A stretch of DNA of 64,000 nucleotides from Brachyspira sp. SAP_772 (lineage in GTDB: Bacteria > Spirochaetota > Brachyspiria > Brachyspirales > Brachyspiraceae), in assembly GCF_009755885.1 (NCBI RefSeq), contig NZ_VYIX01000002.1, positions 163,956 through 227,955 of the forward strand, read 5' to 3'. The notes beneath the pieces are model-generated. The model ran no database searches and was not told the origin of the DNA. It saw only the letters and a program-made list of their open reading frames with translations. The position numbers and the translations under genes were made by a program. Every line of letters starts with the position of its first letter. The first letter of the stretch is position 1. This document shows, piece after piece, positions 55,621 to 64,000 of this stretch.

Positions 55621-57617
55621 TAATCGAATGCATCCTCGTCTATTTCTATATAATAGCTATTAGCCTTTTCTTTTATATATAATAAAGATTTTGGTATCTC
55701 CATTAAAAATGATGAAGGAGCTTGTTCCATAGTGCCTGAGTTTATTCTTCTTCTTTTAGCATATGTGAGATATAGTTTTTGTTTGGCTCTTGTAATTGCT
55801 ACATAAAAAAGTCTTCTCTCTTCTTCTACGCCGTTTTCTTCTTCGAGTGAAAAGTAATGAGGAAATACTCCATGCTCAAGCCCTGTAATAAACACCACTT
55901 CAAACTCTAATCCTTTAGCATTGTGAACAGTCATAAGTGTGATTGCATCCTCTTTATCTTCGTTGCTGTTGTCTTTATAGAGTGTTGTCTCTTCTAAAAA
56001 TCCCCTTATGTTTAAACTGCTTTCTGGATTTTCGTAATTATAATTTAAATAGCTATAATATGCATTAAAAAGCTCTTTTATATTATCTTCTGCTGTTGCT
56101 ATTCTTATATTGCCATCGCTTTTAAATATTGAAAAATAATCTATTTCCTTTAAGAACTCAAAGAATATGGCCTCTATATGTTTAGAGTCTTCATTTATTT
56201 TTTTTGAGTATTTCTCTAATATATTTTTATATTCTTTAATGTTGTTAATAGCTTTTTTTGAAATATTAGATTCTTCTATAATGTCTATTGCATCATAGAG
56301 TGTGAGATTTTTTTTATCTGCGAATGCTTCAAACTGAGCAAAAGTTTTTTCTCCTATTCCTCTTGTTGGTGTATTGATAGTTCTTCTTATACTAAAGTTA
56401 TCATTAAAACCAGTAAGAAGCCTTAAAAAAGAAATGCTGTCTTTAATCTCTGCTCTCTCATAAAACCCAACTCCTCCTACTATTTTATAATTAATAGAAT
56501 GGGCCATAAGTTCTTTTTCGTATGCTCTTGATTGGCTGTTGGTTCTAAACAAAATAACTATATCTTTTGCCTCAAAACCTTCATCAAACAATAACTCTAT
56601 TTCATTAGCAACCGATTTTGCCTCTTCATAATCTGTATAGCATATCCAATTTTCTATTTTATAATCGCTTTTTTTGTTTGAGAAAACATTTTTTGTGTGC
56701 CTATGGCTATTATTTTTTATTACATTCAAAGCCACTTCAACTACATTCTTAGGGCATCTATAATTTTCTTCAAGGCGAATTATTTTAGTGTTCTCAAAAT
56801 CATTTTCAAAGTTTAATATATTAGATACATTTGCCCCCCTAAAAGCATATATACTCTGATCATCATCTCCTACAACGGTTAATTGATTATCTGGGGTTTG
56901 TTTATTATTTTTTTGAGAGAGCATTTTTATTAATTTGTATTGCTGTAAATTAGTATCTTGAAACTCATCAACTAAAATATATTTAAATCTCTTTTGATAA
57001 AACTCAAGTATATTTTTTTCTTTTTCAAATAATTTTATGGTGTTGAGTATTAAATCGTCAAAGTCCATCACATTTTCTTTAACTTCATACTCTGTGTATT
57101 TATCATATACTTTTTTGTAATACTCCTCTTCAAAACCAATATCATATCTCATTTCATTTTTTTGGGCAGATATATATCTTGAAACATCTTTTGGCTTTAT
57201 AGATTTTGGAGTGTTTTCTTCTTTCATTATTTTTTTTATAACGCTTAATCTATCACCCTCGTCCAAAATAAGAAAATCATCTCTATAATTTAAGCATTGA
57301 GCATTATCTTTTAATATTCTCAAACATGCAGAGTGAAATGTTCTTATAAATAGCCTAAATGGTTTTATTTCTGGAAGCATAGAACATACTCTTTCTTTCA
57401 TTTCATTGGCTGCCTTATTTGTAAAAGTTACAGCCATTATATTTTCTGGTTTTATGTGTTTTTCTGTTATAAGATATGCTATCTTTTTTGTGATGACTAA
57501 AGTCTTACCGCTTCCAGCACCAGCCAAGAGAAGAAGAGGGCTGTCTATATGAAGCACACCTTCTCTTTGATTTTCGTTTAAACCATTAAGTAACTCATTT
57601 TGTTTATTATTATCCAT
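55617..57617 (-). CDS. pcrA: UvrD/PcrA-type DNA helicase
   Basis: A 666-residue superfamily 1A 3'-5' helicase. NENQREGV is the Q motif. Walker A is AGAGSGKT (32-39). AVTFTNKAANEMKERV, the DEFQDTN Walker B, VGDDDQSIYAFRGA, LEENYRCP, TVHNAKGLEFEVVFITG and YVAITRAKQKLYLTYA follow. The C-terminus is shorter than in E. coli UvrD. It is probably the housekeeping helicase for nucleotide-excision/mismatch repair and conflict clearance; PcrA and UvrD naming is interchangeable here. Confidence 0.94.
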   Translation of the reverse strand: MDNNKQNELLNGLNENQREGVLHIDSPLLLLAGAGSGKTLVITKKIAYLITEKHIKPENIMAVTFTNKAANEMKERVCSMLPEIKPFRLFIRTFHSACLRILKDNAQCLNYRDDFLILDEGDRLSVIKKIMKEENTPKSIKPKDVSRYISAQKNEMRYDIGFEEEYYKKVYDKYTEYEVKENVMDFDDLILNTIKLFEKEKNILEFYQKRFKYILVDEFQDTNLQQYKLIKMLSQKNNKQTPDNQLTVVGDDDQSIYAFRGANVSNILNFENDFENTKIIRLEENYRCPKNVVEVALNVIKNNSHRHTKNVFSNKKSDYKIENWICYTDYEEAKSVANEIELLFDEGFEAKDIVILFRTNSQSRAYEKELMAHSINYKIVGGVGFYERAEIKDSISFLRLLTGFNDNFSIRRTINTPTRGIGEKTFAQFEAFADKKNLTLYDAIDIIEESNISKKAINNIKEYKNILEKYSKKINEDSKHIEAIFFEFLKEIDYFSIFKSDGNIRIATAEDNIKELFNAYYSYLNYNYENPESSLNIRGFLEETTLYKDNSNEDKEDAITLMTVHNAKGLEFEVVFITGLEHGVFPHYFSLEEENGVEEERRLFYVAITRAKQKLYLTYAKRRRINSGTMEQAPSSFLMEIPKSLLYIKEKANSYYIEIDEDAFDY

Positions 57618-57654
57618 AAATATAAAACTCTAATTTTTTGTAATATATTAAATT

Positions 57655-57895
57655 TTTATTTGTGGTGGCTTTGCCCCCACCCCCCCAACTTCTTTTGCCG
57701 ATAGGCACCTACTCGGTATTGGTATAAAAGAAGCAAAAGAACTGCATTGTTTAGCTTGAAATGTTGGTATTATAATATAGTTTATACATATTACAAATGA
57801 CAAAGCTATAGTACTTGCACTTTCGCGAAGCGTGCCCGAAGGGCAAAAACTTTGACGAAGTCCACACCGTGTAAGGCGGGAAAAAGTTGAATAAA
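57655..57895 (-). repeat. Dispersed intergenic repeat R8
   Basis: A reverse-orientation copy filling the 320-bp gap upstream of the helicase gene. Variant module B (57660-57750) holds AACTTCTTTTGCC, TAGGCACCTACTCGG and AAAAGAACTGCATT. Module C (57818-57893) holds TTTCGCGAAGCGTGCCCGAA and GGGAAAAAGTTGAATAAAA. Confidence 0.82.
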
Positions 57896-57937
57896 ATAAA
57901 CTTATAAAATATAGTCGTTTAGCTATATAATAAAGCT

Positions 57938-58351
57938 CTAATCTTTTTTGTAATATCTCTGCATTATATCGTCAAATATTTTTGCCGCTTCAAATATAAT
58001 ATAATCGCAGCCGTCTACAGGGTCTCTGTATTCTTCTTTCAAAGGCGTACAATCTGTGTATGATGTTAATTCTTTAAATCTAGTAACAAACTCAGATTCT
58101 AACTCTTTTAAAAAAGTACTTTCATGTCCTCTCTCTATAATAAAAGCCTTAGAAAAAGCCATAATAGCCCCTGTTAATATTCCGCAAGTAAGTCCTAAGC
58201 CCATACCGCCTCCAAAACCAGCAGCAAGCTTTAAATCATTTTTATCTATGCCCAAATTATAAACTGTGTTAGCTCCATAAAGCATCTTTTCTGCACAATT
58301 TAAATCTTCTTCCTTTCCAAATCCATTATATAAATATTCGTATAAAGTCAT
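57938..58351 (-). CDS. C_GCAxxG_C_C family protein
   Basis: 137 residues with the pattern of the C_GCAxxG_C_C putative redox family: DLNCAEKML, FGGGMGLGLTCGILTGA (the GCAxxG-like site reads CGILTG), YTDCTPL and DGCDYIIFEA. The four spaced cysteines suggest metal or disulfide chemistry, but the function is unknown. It lies 13 bp after fabH on the same strand. Confidence 0.82.
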   Translation of the reverse strand: MTLYEYLYNGFGKEEDLNCAEKMLYGANTVYNLGIDKNDLKLAAGFGGGMGLGLTCGILTGAIMAFSKAFIIERGHESTFLKELESEFVTRFKELTSYTDCTPLKEEYRDPVDGCDYIIFEAAKIFDDIMQRYYKKD

Positions 58352-58364
58352 AAATCACTTCTTA

Positions 58365-59345
58365 TTAAAATTTTATTAAAGTAGAGCCCCAAGTAAGTCC
58401 AGCACCAAAAGCAGTAAGTAACACATAGTCTCCTTTCTTAATAGCATTCTTTTCAAAAGCCTCTGTAAATGCTATTCCAACACTAGCAGCAGATGTATTT
58501 CCGTATTTTTGTATATTCACATAAAACTTACTATCATCAAAACCTAACTTTTTAGCAACAGCATTCATTATTCTAGTATTAGCTTGATGTGTAATTATTA
58601 AATTTAAATCGCTTAATTCTAAATTGGCACTTTTTACAGTTTTTCTTATAGTTTCATCAAATGTAGTAACGGCTTTTTTGAAAACCTCTGTTCCTTCCAT
58701 AGTTATGCTATTAAGTTTTTCATCAATATTTTTTTCTGTGATAGGTTCAGCACTTCCGCCTGCTTTAACTATCAATATCTCATCATTAGGCTCGCTTCCT
58801 ATATCTGTAGCAACTATTACTCCGCTCTCATTTTCTTCTTTAGCTTCAATCAATGCCGCACTAACTCCGTCTCCAAAAAGTATAGCAGTAGACCTATCTT
58901 CCCAATTTACTATATCGCTGCATTTCTCTGCAGCCACAATTAAAACTTTTTTGCATTCTCCACTCTCTACAAGTGAAGCTGCAGTATTGAGCGCATATAT
59001 ATATCCAGAACAAGCAGCAGATATATCAAAGGCAAGGCATGAGTTTTTTATATTGAATTCTTTTTGTATGAGTCCAGCTGTAGAAGGAAATGTATATGAC
59101 TTTGTTGAAGTAGCCACTATTACAGCATCAGCATCATCTATTTTTTCATTTTTTTCTATTAGTTTTTTTACAGCTTTTATAGCCATATTAGCAGTACTTT
59201 CATTTTTGTCTGCTATTCTTCTCTCTTCTATTCCTGTTCTAGTTACTATCCAATCATTATTTGTGTCTAGTGTTTTTTCTAAATCATAATTGGTTAATAC
59301 ATTCTCCGGCAAATATGAAGATAAATTTTTTATACAAGCTTTCAT
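58365..59345 (-). CDS. fabH: 3-oxoacyl-ACP synthase III
   Basis: A 326-residue initiator condensing enzyme of fatty-acid synthesis. The triad is C112 in DISAACSGYIYAL, H253 in ITHQANTRIM and N283 in YGNTSAAS. The C-terminus LLTAFGAGLTWGS is family-typical. Normal length. It is alone here, without fabD, fabG or acpP, so this may be an unlinked or second fabH. No acyl-chain preference can be read. Confidence 0.95.
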   Translation of the reverse strand: MKACIKNLSSYLPENVLTNYDLEKTLDTNNDWIVTRTGIEERRIADKNESTANMAIKAVKKLIEKNEKIDDADAVIVATSTKSYTFPSTAGLIQKEFNIKNSCLAFDISAACSGYIYALNTAASLVESGECKKVLIVAAEKCSDIVNWEDRSTAILFGDGVSAALIEAKEENESGVIVATDIGSEPNDEILIVKAGGSAEPITEKNIDEKLNSITMEGTEVFKKAVTTFDETIRKTVKSANLELSDLNLIITHQANTRIMNAVAKKLGFDDSKFYVNIQKYGNTSAASVGIAFTEAFEKNAIKKGDYVLLTAFGAGLTWGSTLIKF

Positions 59346-59445
59346 TAATAATTTAACCCTCTCATTCTTAATAAATTCAAAAATAGATTAAAAAATTATA
59401 TATTAAAATAAAAATTAAAGATAGTTTTTTTAGCATAATATTTTG

Positions 59446-59473
59446 TTGACAATAGTGTTTATCATAGTATAAT
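59446..59473 (+). promoter_or_regulatory. Promoter of the CDP-sugar operon
   Basis: TTGACA (59446-59451) and TATAAT (59468-59473) with a 16-bp spacer. It predicts a leader of about 165 nt before rfbF; no strong structure is seen in it. Confidence 0.7.
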
Positions 59474-59643
59474 ATTGTAAAATTATGCAGTAGTATAAGA
59501 TAAAGAAAAAATTATGAATAATATATTAATTTTTATATAAAATGGTTTAATTAATTTCTTTGTCTATAGTAAATGAATTTTAATTGTTAAATATTATTTA
59601 TAGTTGCAGGATTTTATTTTAAATAAATTATTAGGATAATTTT

Positions 59644-60432
59644 ATGAAGGCAGTAATATTAGCAGGCGGATTGGGAACTAGATTAGGTGAAGAGACCACT
59701 ATAAGACCTAAGCCTTTAGTAGAAATTGGCGGAAAACCTATTATATGGCATATAATGAAACATTATTCTTATTATGGAGTTAATGATTTTGTTATATTAC
59801 TTGGTTATAAAGGATATATGATTAAAGAGTTTTTTGATAACTATAGACGTCATTTATACGATATGAAAATAGATTTTAAAAATAATAAATCTGAAGTTTT
59901 AAAATCTGATTTAAATATAGAAGAAGAAAAATGGACTATAGAACTTATTGATACTGGTGAGCACAGTATGACAGGCGGACGTTTAAAAAGAGCTTATGAA
60001 TATTTAAAAGATGAAGAAATGTTTTGTTTAACTTATGGTGATGGCGTTTCTAATGTTGATATAGAAAAAGAGATAGATTTTCATAAAGGTCATAATAAGA
60101 TAGCAACTATGACTGCAGTATTTCCTCCAGCAAGGTGGGGAGCTATAAGTATTAATAATAATAATATGATTACAGATTTTGTAGAAAAACCTAAAGGAGA
60201 TAATATCTATATAAATGGTGGATTTTTTGTATTAAATAAAGAAATATTTAATTATCTTAAAGATGATTCTACAATATTTGAACAAGAACCGCTTAGAAAT
60301 TTAGCTAAAGATAAAGAGCTTATGGCATTTAAACATGAAGATTTTTGGCAATGTATGGATACGCAAAGAGATAAGTCTTTACTTGAAGATATGTGGAATA
60401 AAGGAAATGCACCATGGAAAACTTGGAAGTAA
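59644..60432 (+). CDS. rfbF: Glucose-1-phosphate cytidylyltransferase
   Basis: A 262-residue nucleotidyltransferase making CDP-glucose. ILAGGLGTRLGEETTIRPKP is the nucleotide-binding start, followed by VEIGGKPIIWHIMKHYS, the GDGVSNVD metal site, and the C-terminal FWQCMDTQRDKSLLE characteristic of RfbF. It is the first gene of the surface-polysaccharide operon. Its end overlaps rfbG by 19 bp. Confidence 0.96.
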   Translation: MKAVILAGGLGTRLGEETTIRPKPLVEIGGKPIIWHIMKHYSYYGVNDFVILLGYKGYMIKEFFDNYRRHLYDMKIDFKNNKSEVLKSDLNIEEEKWTIELIDTGEHSMTGGRLKRAYEYLKDEEMFCLTYGDGVSNVDIEKEIDFHKGHNKIATMTAVFPPARWGAISINNNNMITDFVEKPKGDNIYINGGFFVLNKEIFNYLKDDSTIFEQEPLRNLAKDKELMAFKHEDFWQCMDTQRDKSLLEDMWNKGNAPWKTWK

Positions 60433-61478
60433 AAAATATTTTTGATTTTTTTAAAAATAAAAAAGTATTAATAACAGGGCATACTGGTTTTAAAGGAGCT
60501 TGGTTTTCAAAACTTCTTTTAAGCCTTGATGCTAAGGTATATGGTATATCATTAGAAGCAGAAAAATTGTCATTATACAATTTAATTAATTTAGATGATG
60601 AAGTAAAATCATATATACAAGATATAAGATATTTAGATAAAATAAAAAATATAGTAAAAGAAATAAATCCTGATATTATATTTCATTTGGCAGCACAGCC
60701 TCTTGTTATAGATAGCTACAATAGACCTGTATATACATTTGAAACTAATGTGATTGGTACTATTAATTTAATGGAATCTATGAGAGAATTAAATAATTTA
60801 GAATGTGCCGTTATGATTACAACTGATAAAGTTTATGATAATAAAGAATGGGTATGGGGATATAGAGAAAATGATGCTTTAGGCGGACATGATCCATATT
60901 CAGCTTCTAAAGCATGTGCTGAAATAGCTATAAAAAGTTATAAAAAGTCATTTTTTAAAGATATTAATATAGCAAGTGTGAGAGCTGGAAATGTTATAGG
61001 CGGGGGAGATTTTGCTGATAATAGAATTATACCTGATATAGTAAGAGCTATAGAAAAAAATATTCCTGTAGAATTAAGAAATCCAAATAGTGTAAGACCA
61101 TGGCAGCATGTATTAGATGTTCTTTATGGATATTTATTAGTTTGTTATAATTTAATAAATAAAAAAGATAATATATCAGAAAGCTATAATTTTGCTCCAA
61201 TAGATGAGGGCAATAAGTTTACAGTTGAATATATTACTAAAGCTTTTATTGATAATATAGGTAAAGGAAGTTATATAATAAACTCTCCTGAAACATCTAA
61301 AAAAGAAATGAATATGTTAAGATTAGATTCATCTCTAGCAAGAAAAGAGCTAAATTGGAAAGAAAAATTTAATACTGAAGAGGCAATAAAACAAACTGCT
61401 ATTTGGTATAGTGAATATTTGAACAAAAATAGTATTAATAATATTACAGATAAACAGATAAAAAATTATATTAATTGA
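60414..61478 (+). CDS. rfbG: CDP-glucose 4,6-dehydratase
   Basis: A 354-residue short-chain dehydrogenase/reductase that makes CDP-4-keto-6-deoxyglucose. The NAD site is ITGHTGFKGAWFSKLL, the active-site triad region is TTDKVYDN, and catalytic Tyr-Lys is YSASKACAE. GGGDFADNRIIPDIVRA and RPWQHVLD are subfamily hallmarks. It uses the product of the upstream cytidylyltransferase. Confidence 0.96.
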   Translation: MENLEVKNIFDFFKNKKVLITGHTGFKGAWFSKLLLSLDAKVYGISLEAEKLSLYNLINLDDEVKSYIQDIRYLDKIKNIVKEINPDIIFHLAAQPLVIDSYNRPVYTFETNVIGTINLMESMRELNNLECAVMITTDKVYDNKEWVWGYRENDALGGHDPYSASKACAEIAIKSYKKSFFKDINIASVRAGNVIGGGDFADNRIIPDIVRAIEKNIPVELRNPNSVRPWQHVLDVLYGYLLVCYNLINKKDNISESYNFAPIDEGNKFTVEYITKAFIDNIGKGSYIINSPETSKKEMNMLRLDSSLARKELNWKEKFNTEEAIKQTAIWYSEYLNKNSINNITDKQIKNYIN

Positions 61479-61527
61479 ATTATAATATAAAATATAGAAT
61501 GTAGTTATTTGAATAGGTGTATTTTTT

Positions 61528-62394
61528 ATGAAAAAAGTTATAGTTACAGGCATTAATGGCTTAATAGGGCAGTATATAGCAAAACCGTTACAAGAATTAG
61601 ATTTTGAAGTATATGGTATCGGAAGAGGAGATATTACTACAGATAACTTTCATTATATTAAAACTGATATAAATAATCCTATAGAAATAGAAAATGTTTT
61701 TGATAAAATAAAAGCAGAATATCTAATACATTTAGCTTGGGATATAAAAGATTTGAATTCTCATGTGCATTTTGAATTATTTCTATCATCATTATTAATG
61801 CTTAAACATTTTATAAAAAATGGCGGTAAAAAAGTAATTTTTATTGGAACTTGCTCTGAGTATGATTTTTATGATAGGGCTATTAAAGAAACGGATAATG
61901 TAAATCCTAGAAATTTGTATTCTAAATATAAAAATTATTTAAGAGAAATATCTGAATTTTATTGTTTAAAAAATAATATAGATTTCTGTTGGGCTAGGGT
62001 TTTTTATGTTTATGGTAAAAATGAAAATCCTAAAAGAATATTTCCGTATATAATAAATAATTTAAAAGAAAATAAAAAGGTTGTAATTAATCATTCACAG
62101 TTAAAAAAGGATTATATGTTTGCAGGTGATGTAGCGAAGGCTATAGCTCTTATTACTAATTCTAATTTTAATGGAATTATAAATATTTGTTCTGGAAAAC
62201 CTATATCTTTAAAAGAATTTGCATTAATAATTGCTAAAAAAATGAATAAAGAATATTTATTAGAATTGAAAGAATTAAATACTGAGGAGCCTAATATTTT
62301 ATTGGGAGATAATTCAAAGCTTGTTCATGAAATAGGATTTAATGAGTATTCTAATATAGAAGATATTATTGATAAGTTAATTATGGAGTATTGA
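61528..62394 (+). CDS. NAD-dependent epimerase/reductase (nucleotide-sugar)
   Basis: A 288-residue extended SDR protein. The dinucleotide site is VTGINGLIGQYI, the catalytic Ser region is GTCSEYD, and Tyr-Lys is YSKYKNYL. It probably reduces or epimerises the CDP-4-keto-6-deoxyhexose made by RfbG, in the place taken by abequose/paratose synthases in other O-antigen clusters. The exact sugar cannot be told. Its last 4 bp overlap the glycosyltransferase gene. Confidence 0.82.
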   Translation: MKKVIVTGINGLIGQYIAKPLQELDFEVYGIGRGDITTDNFHYIKTDINNPIEIENVFDKIKAEYLIHLAWDIKDLNSHVHFELFLSSLLMLKHFIKNGGKKVIFIGTCSEYDFYDRAIKETDNVNPRNLYSKYKNYLREISEFYCLKNNIDFCWARVFYVYGKNENPKRIFPYIINNLKENKKVVINHSQLKKDYMFAGDVAKAIALITNSNFNGIINICSGKPISLKEFALIIAKKMNKEYLLELKELNTEEPNILLGDNSKLVHEIGFNEYSNIEDIIDKLIMEY

Positions 62395-63332
62395 AAATGA
62401 AAAAAGTTAGTATATTAGTTCCAACTTACAACGAGGAAGATAATGTTGTTAATGTGGTTGATAGATTAGAAAAAATATTAGGCGGGTTAAAAAATTATAG
62501 TTATGAAATAGTTTTTATAGATAATTGTTCAAAAGATAATACAAGAAATATTTTAATGGATTTATGTCAAAAAAACAAAAATGTTAAAGCTATTTTTAAT
62601 GCTAAAAATTTCGGATATAGCAGATCTATATTTTATGGTTTAACTCAAACTACAGGAGATTGTAGTATATTAATTAATTCAGATTTTCAAGAACCTCCAG
62701 AATTAATATGTAATTTTATTGAAGAATGGGAAAATGGTTATAAAATAGTTATAGGCAAAAAATTAAAAAGCAATGAAAATATACTAATGGCATTTATTAG
62801 GAAGTGCTATTATAAATTAATTAAATATATATCTGATGTAGAACAAATAGAAAATTTTTATGGTTTTGGTTTATATGATAAAGATTTTATAAATATATTA
62901 AGAAATTTAGATGATTCTGAACCATATTTAAGAGGTATCGTAGCAGAACTTGGATATAAAATAAAAGAAGTATACTATGTACATGAAAAAAGAAAATTTG
63001 GTAAAACACATTTTAATTTTTTACAAATGTATGATTTAGCCATGCTTGGTATTACTAGTTATTCTAAAATTGTATTAAGGATTGCTACTATATCTGGTTT
63101 TTTATTTTCAATTATAACATTTATTATTGGGCTTATAACTTTAATTACTAAATTAATTAATTGGAATAATTATCCAATAGGCGTAGCAGCGTTAATTGTT
63201 GGAGTATTTTTTATAGGTTCTGTGCAAATATTTTTTATAGGTCTTTTGGGAGAATATATTTTAAATATTAATTTAAGGGTAATGAATAGACCTTTGGTGA
63301 TAGAAGAGAGAAGAATTAATTTTGATAAATAA
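62391..63332 (+). CDS. Family 2 glycosyltransferase with C-terminal membrane helices
   Basis: A 313-residue GT-A enzyme of the DPM1/GtrB/ArnC type. SILVPTYNEEDNVVNVV opens the fold, NSDFQEPPELI is the metal/nucleotide motif, and YVHEKRKFGKTHFNF precedes two helices (about 228-250 and 262-290). Such enzymes load a sugar on undecaprenyl phosphate. With the upstream genes it forms a four-gene unit for a deoxy-sugar of the outer surface. Confidence 0.9.
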   Translation: MKMKKVSILVPTYNEEDNVVNVVDRLEKILGGLKNYSYEIVFIDNCSKDNTRNILMDLCQKNKNVKAIFNAKNFGYSRSIFYGLTQTTGDCSILINSDFQEPPELICNFIEEWENGYKIVIGKKLKSNENILMAFIRKCYYKLIKYISDVEQIENFYGFGLYDKDFINILRNLDDSEPYLRGIVAELGYKIKEVYYVHEKRKFGKTHFNFLQMYDLAMLGITSYSKIVLRIATISGFLFSIITFIIGLITLITKLINWNNYPIGVAALIVGVFFIGSVQIFFIGLLGEYILNINLRVMNRPLVIEERRINFDK

Positions 63333-63386
63333 AGTATTATCATTTATTTTAATATTTTATTTTAAATATTGTATTATGAAAATATT

Positions 63387-64000
63387 TTAAATTTCACAAA
63401 CAGGGCTTTGTCTTACTCTAATTTTCATTGCAGAGCCTTTACCAAATATATTATCCATAAAATCTGTATATTCTTTTACTCTATCTAATGGTATTAAAGC
63501 TTGAATAGTGCCGGCAAAACCTCCTCCATGCACCCTCACAGCACCATCACTCTGTAGAAAATCTTTTGTCATAGCAATAGCCAAAGCAACTCCCATTTCT
63601 TTACTGCTTGTAATGGAATAACAGTTTTGAAGATACATAAAACTAGAAAGACCAGATTCATTCATAAGATTAATATATTTTTGTATATTGTTTTCCTTTA
63701 GAGCATTTATTTGCTCTATTACTCTTTCATTTTCTGTAATAAAATGGTAGGCTCTTAAAAATGCCCTGTCTCCTATTTCTTTTCTTATATTTGAAGCATT
63801 TTCTAATAATTGTTCCTTTGTAATATCGCGGCATACTTCTTTAGAGAAATATCTAGCTACTAAATTCATCTCTTCTCTTATAGCAGCATATTCATTGGTA
63901 AGTGAACTATGATTGCCCTTAGCATCTACTATCATAAGAGCATATCCAACCTTTTCAAAATCATATTCTACTTTATCTAATTTTGGATTATTGTTATCTT
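63387..64000 (-). CDS. galK: Galactokinase (C-terminal part, truncated by window end)
   Basis: The frame remains open to the window edge, so the gene begins beyond 64000. At least 204 codons are visible. GHMP-kinase features are the segment IVDAKGNHSSLTNEY (the family VDTxxxHxxxxYN motif), NERVIEQ, GLSSFMYLQNCYSIT and the C-terminal GGGFAGTIQALIP motif 3. It phosphorylates galactose for the Leloir pathway. It converges with the glycosyltransferase gene. No other gal gene is within the window. Confidence 0.92.
   Translation of the reverse strand, partial: DNNNPKLDKVEYDFEKVGYALMIVDAKGNHSSLTNEYAAIREEMNLVARYFSKEVCRDITKEQLLENASNIRKEIGDRAFLRAYHFITENERVIEQINALKENNIQKYINLMNESGLSSFMYLQNCYSITSSKEMGVALAIAMTKDFLQSDGAVRVHGGGFAGTIQALIPLDRVKEYTDFMDNIFGKGSAMKIRVRQSPVCEI

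Overview
The window is strongly AT-rich, densely coded DNA from a bacterium with periplasmic or rod-type flagella and a Gram-negative-like envelope. The gene set points to a spirochaete of the genus Brachyspira: a spirochaete-like FlgF, a TlyC/CorC haemolysin-family protein, several TPR proteins, Fe-S fumarase, NADP-type glutamate dehydrogenase, SelD, hemerythrin and a secondary-alcohol dehydrogenase typical of anaerobes. The genus is inferred from gene content and base composition; no search was run.

Layout. 1-2.5 kb: end of a two-subunit Fe-S fumarase and a Na+/alanine symporter. 2.6-9 kb (minus strand): alanine racemase, a large chemoreceptor, FlgF and MurA. 9.2-16.3 kb (plus): tRNA-Gly(GCC), tig-clpP, then phoH-pgpH-like HD phosphodiesterase-ybeY-tlyC. 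16.4-18.4 kb (minus): purF and a lipoprotein. 18.6-24 kb (plus): ffh-rpsP-khpA-rimM, then hslV-hslU-hemerythrin. 24-31 kb: comM, an exported protein, an amino-acid ABC operon with two tandem binding proteins, exonuclease III, a STAS protein and YggT. 31-35.5 kb: a TPR/Sel1 protein, a DUF1858 protein, a FlgN-like protein and selD. 36-51 kb: a plastic region with two TPR paralogues in opposite orientation, enclosing GNAT, lepB, mutS, an Eis-like acetyltransferase, an orphan hsdS, a minimal FtsX-like/ATPase pair and gdhA. 51-59 kb: purB, DUF4234, secondary ADH, a CobW GTPase, a PcrA-type helicase, a C_GCAxxG_C_C protein and fabH. 59.6-63.3 kb: a CDP-6-deoxyhexose/glycosyltransferase operon. At the right edge lies a galactokinase cut by the window end.

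The most unusual content lies between genes. At least eight intergenic intervals carry copies of a modular, hairpin-rich, locally GC-rich repeat family built from recurring blocks (called A, B, C and D here) in a largely fixed order. One copy holds what looks like a 45-bp insertion flanked by an 8-bp duplication. Two TPR genes plus their downstream repeat form inverted arms of about 1.85 kb around a segment of about 10.6 kb that could in principle invert. A perfect array of 21 heptamers lies just downstream of a good sigma-70 promoter, in the presumed 5' leader of one TPR gene. Other points of note are a phoH whose N-terminal domain extends upstream of every ATG (ATA is the best-placed start), a 20-codon leader ORF ahead of the amino-acid transporter, and an orphan HsdS with internal direct repeats.
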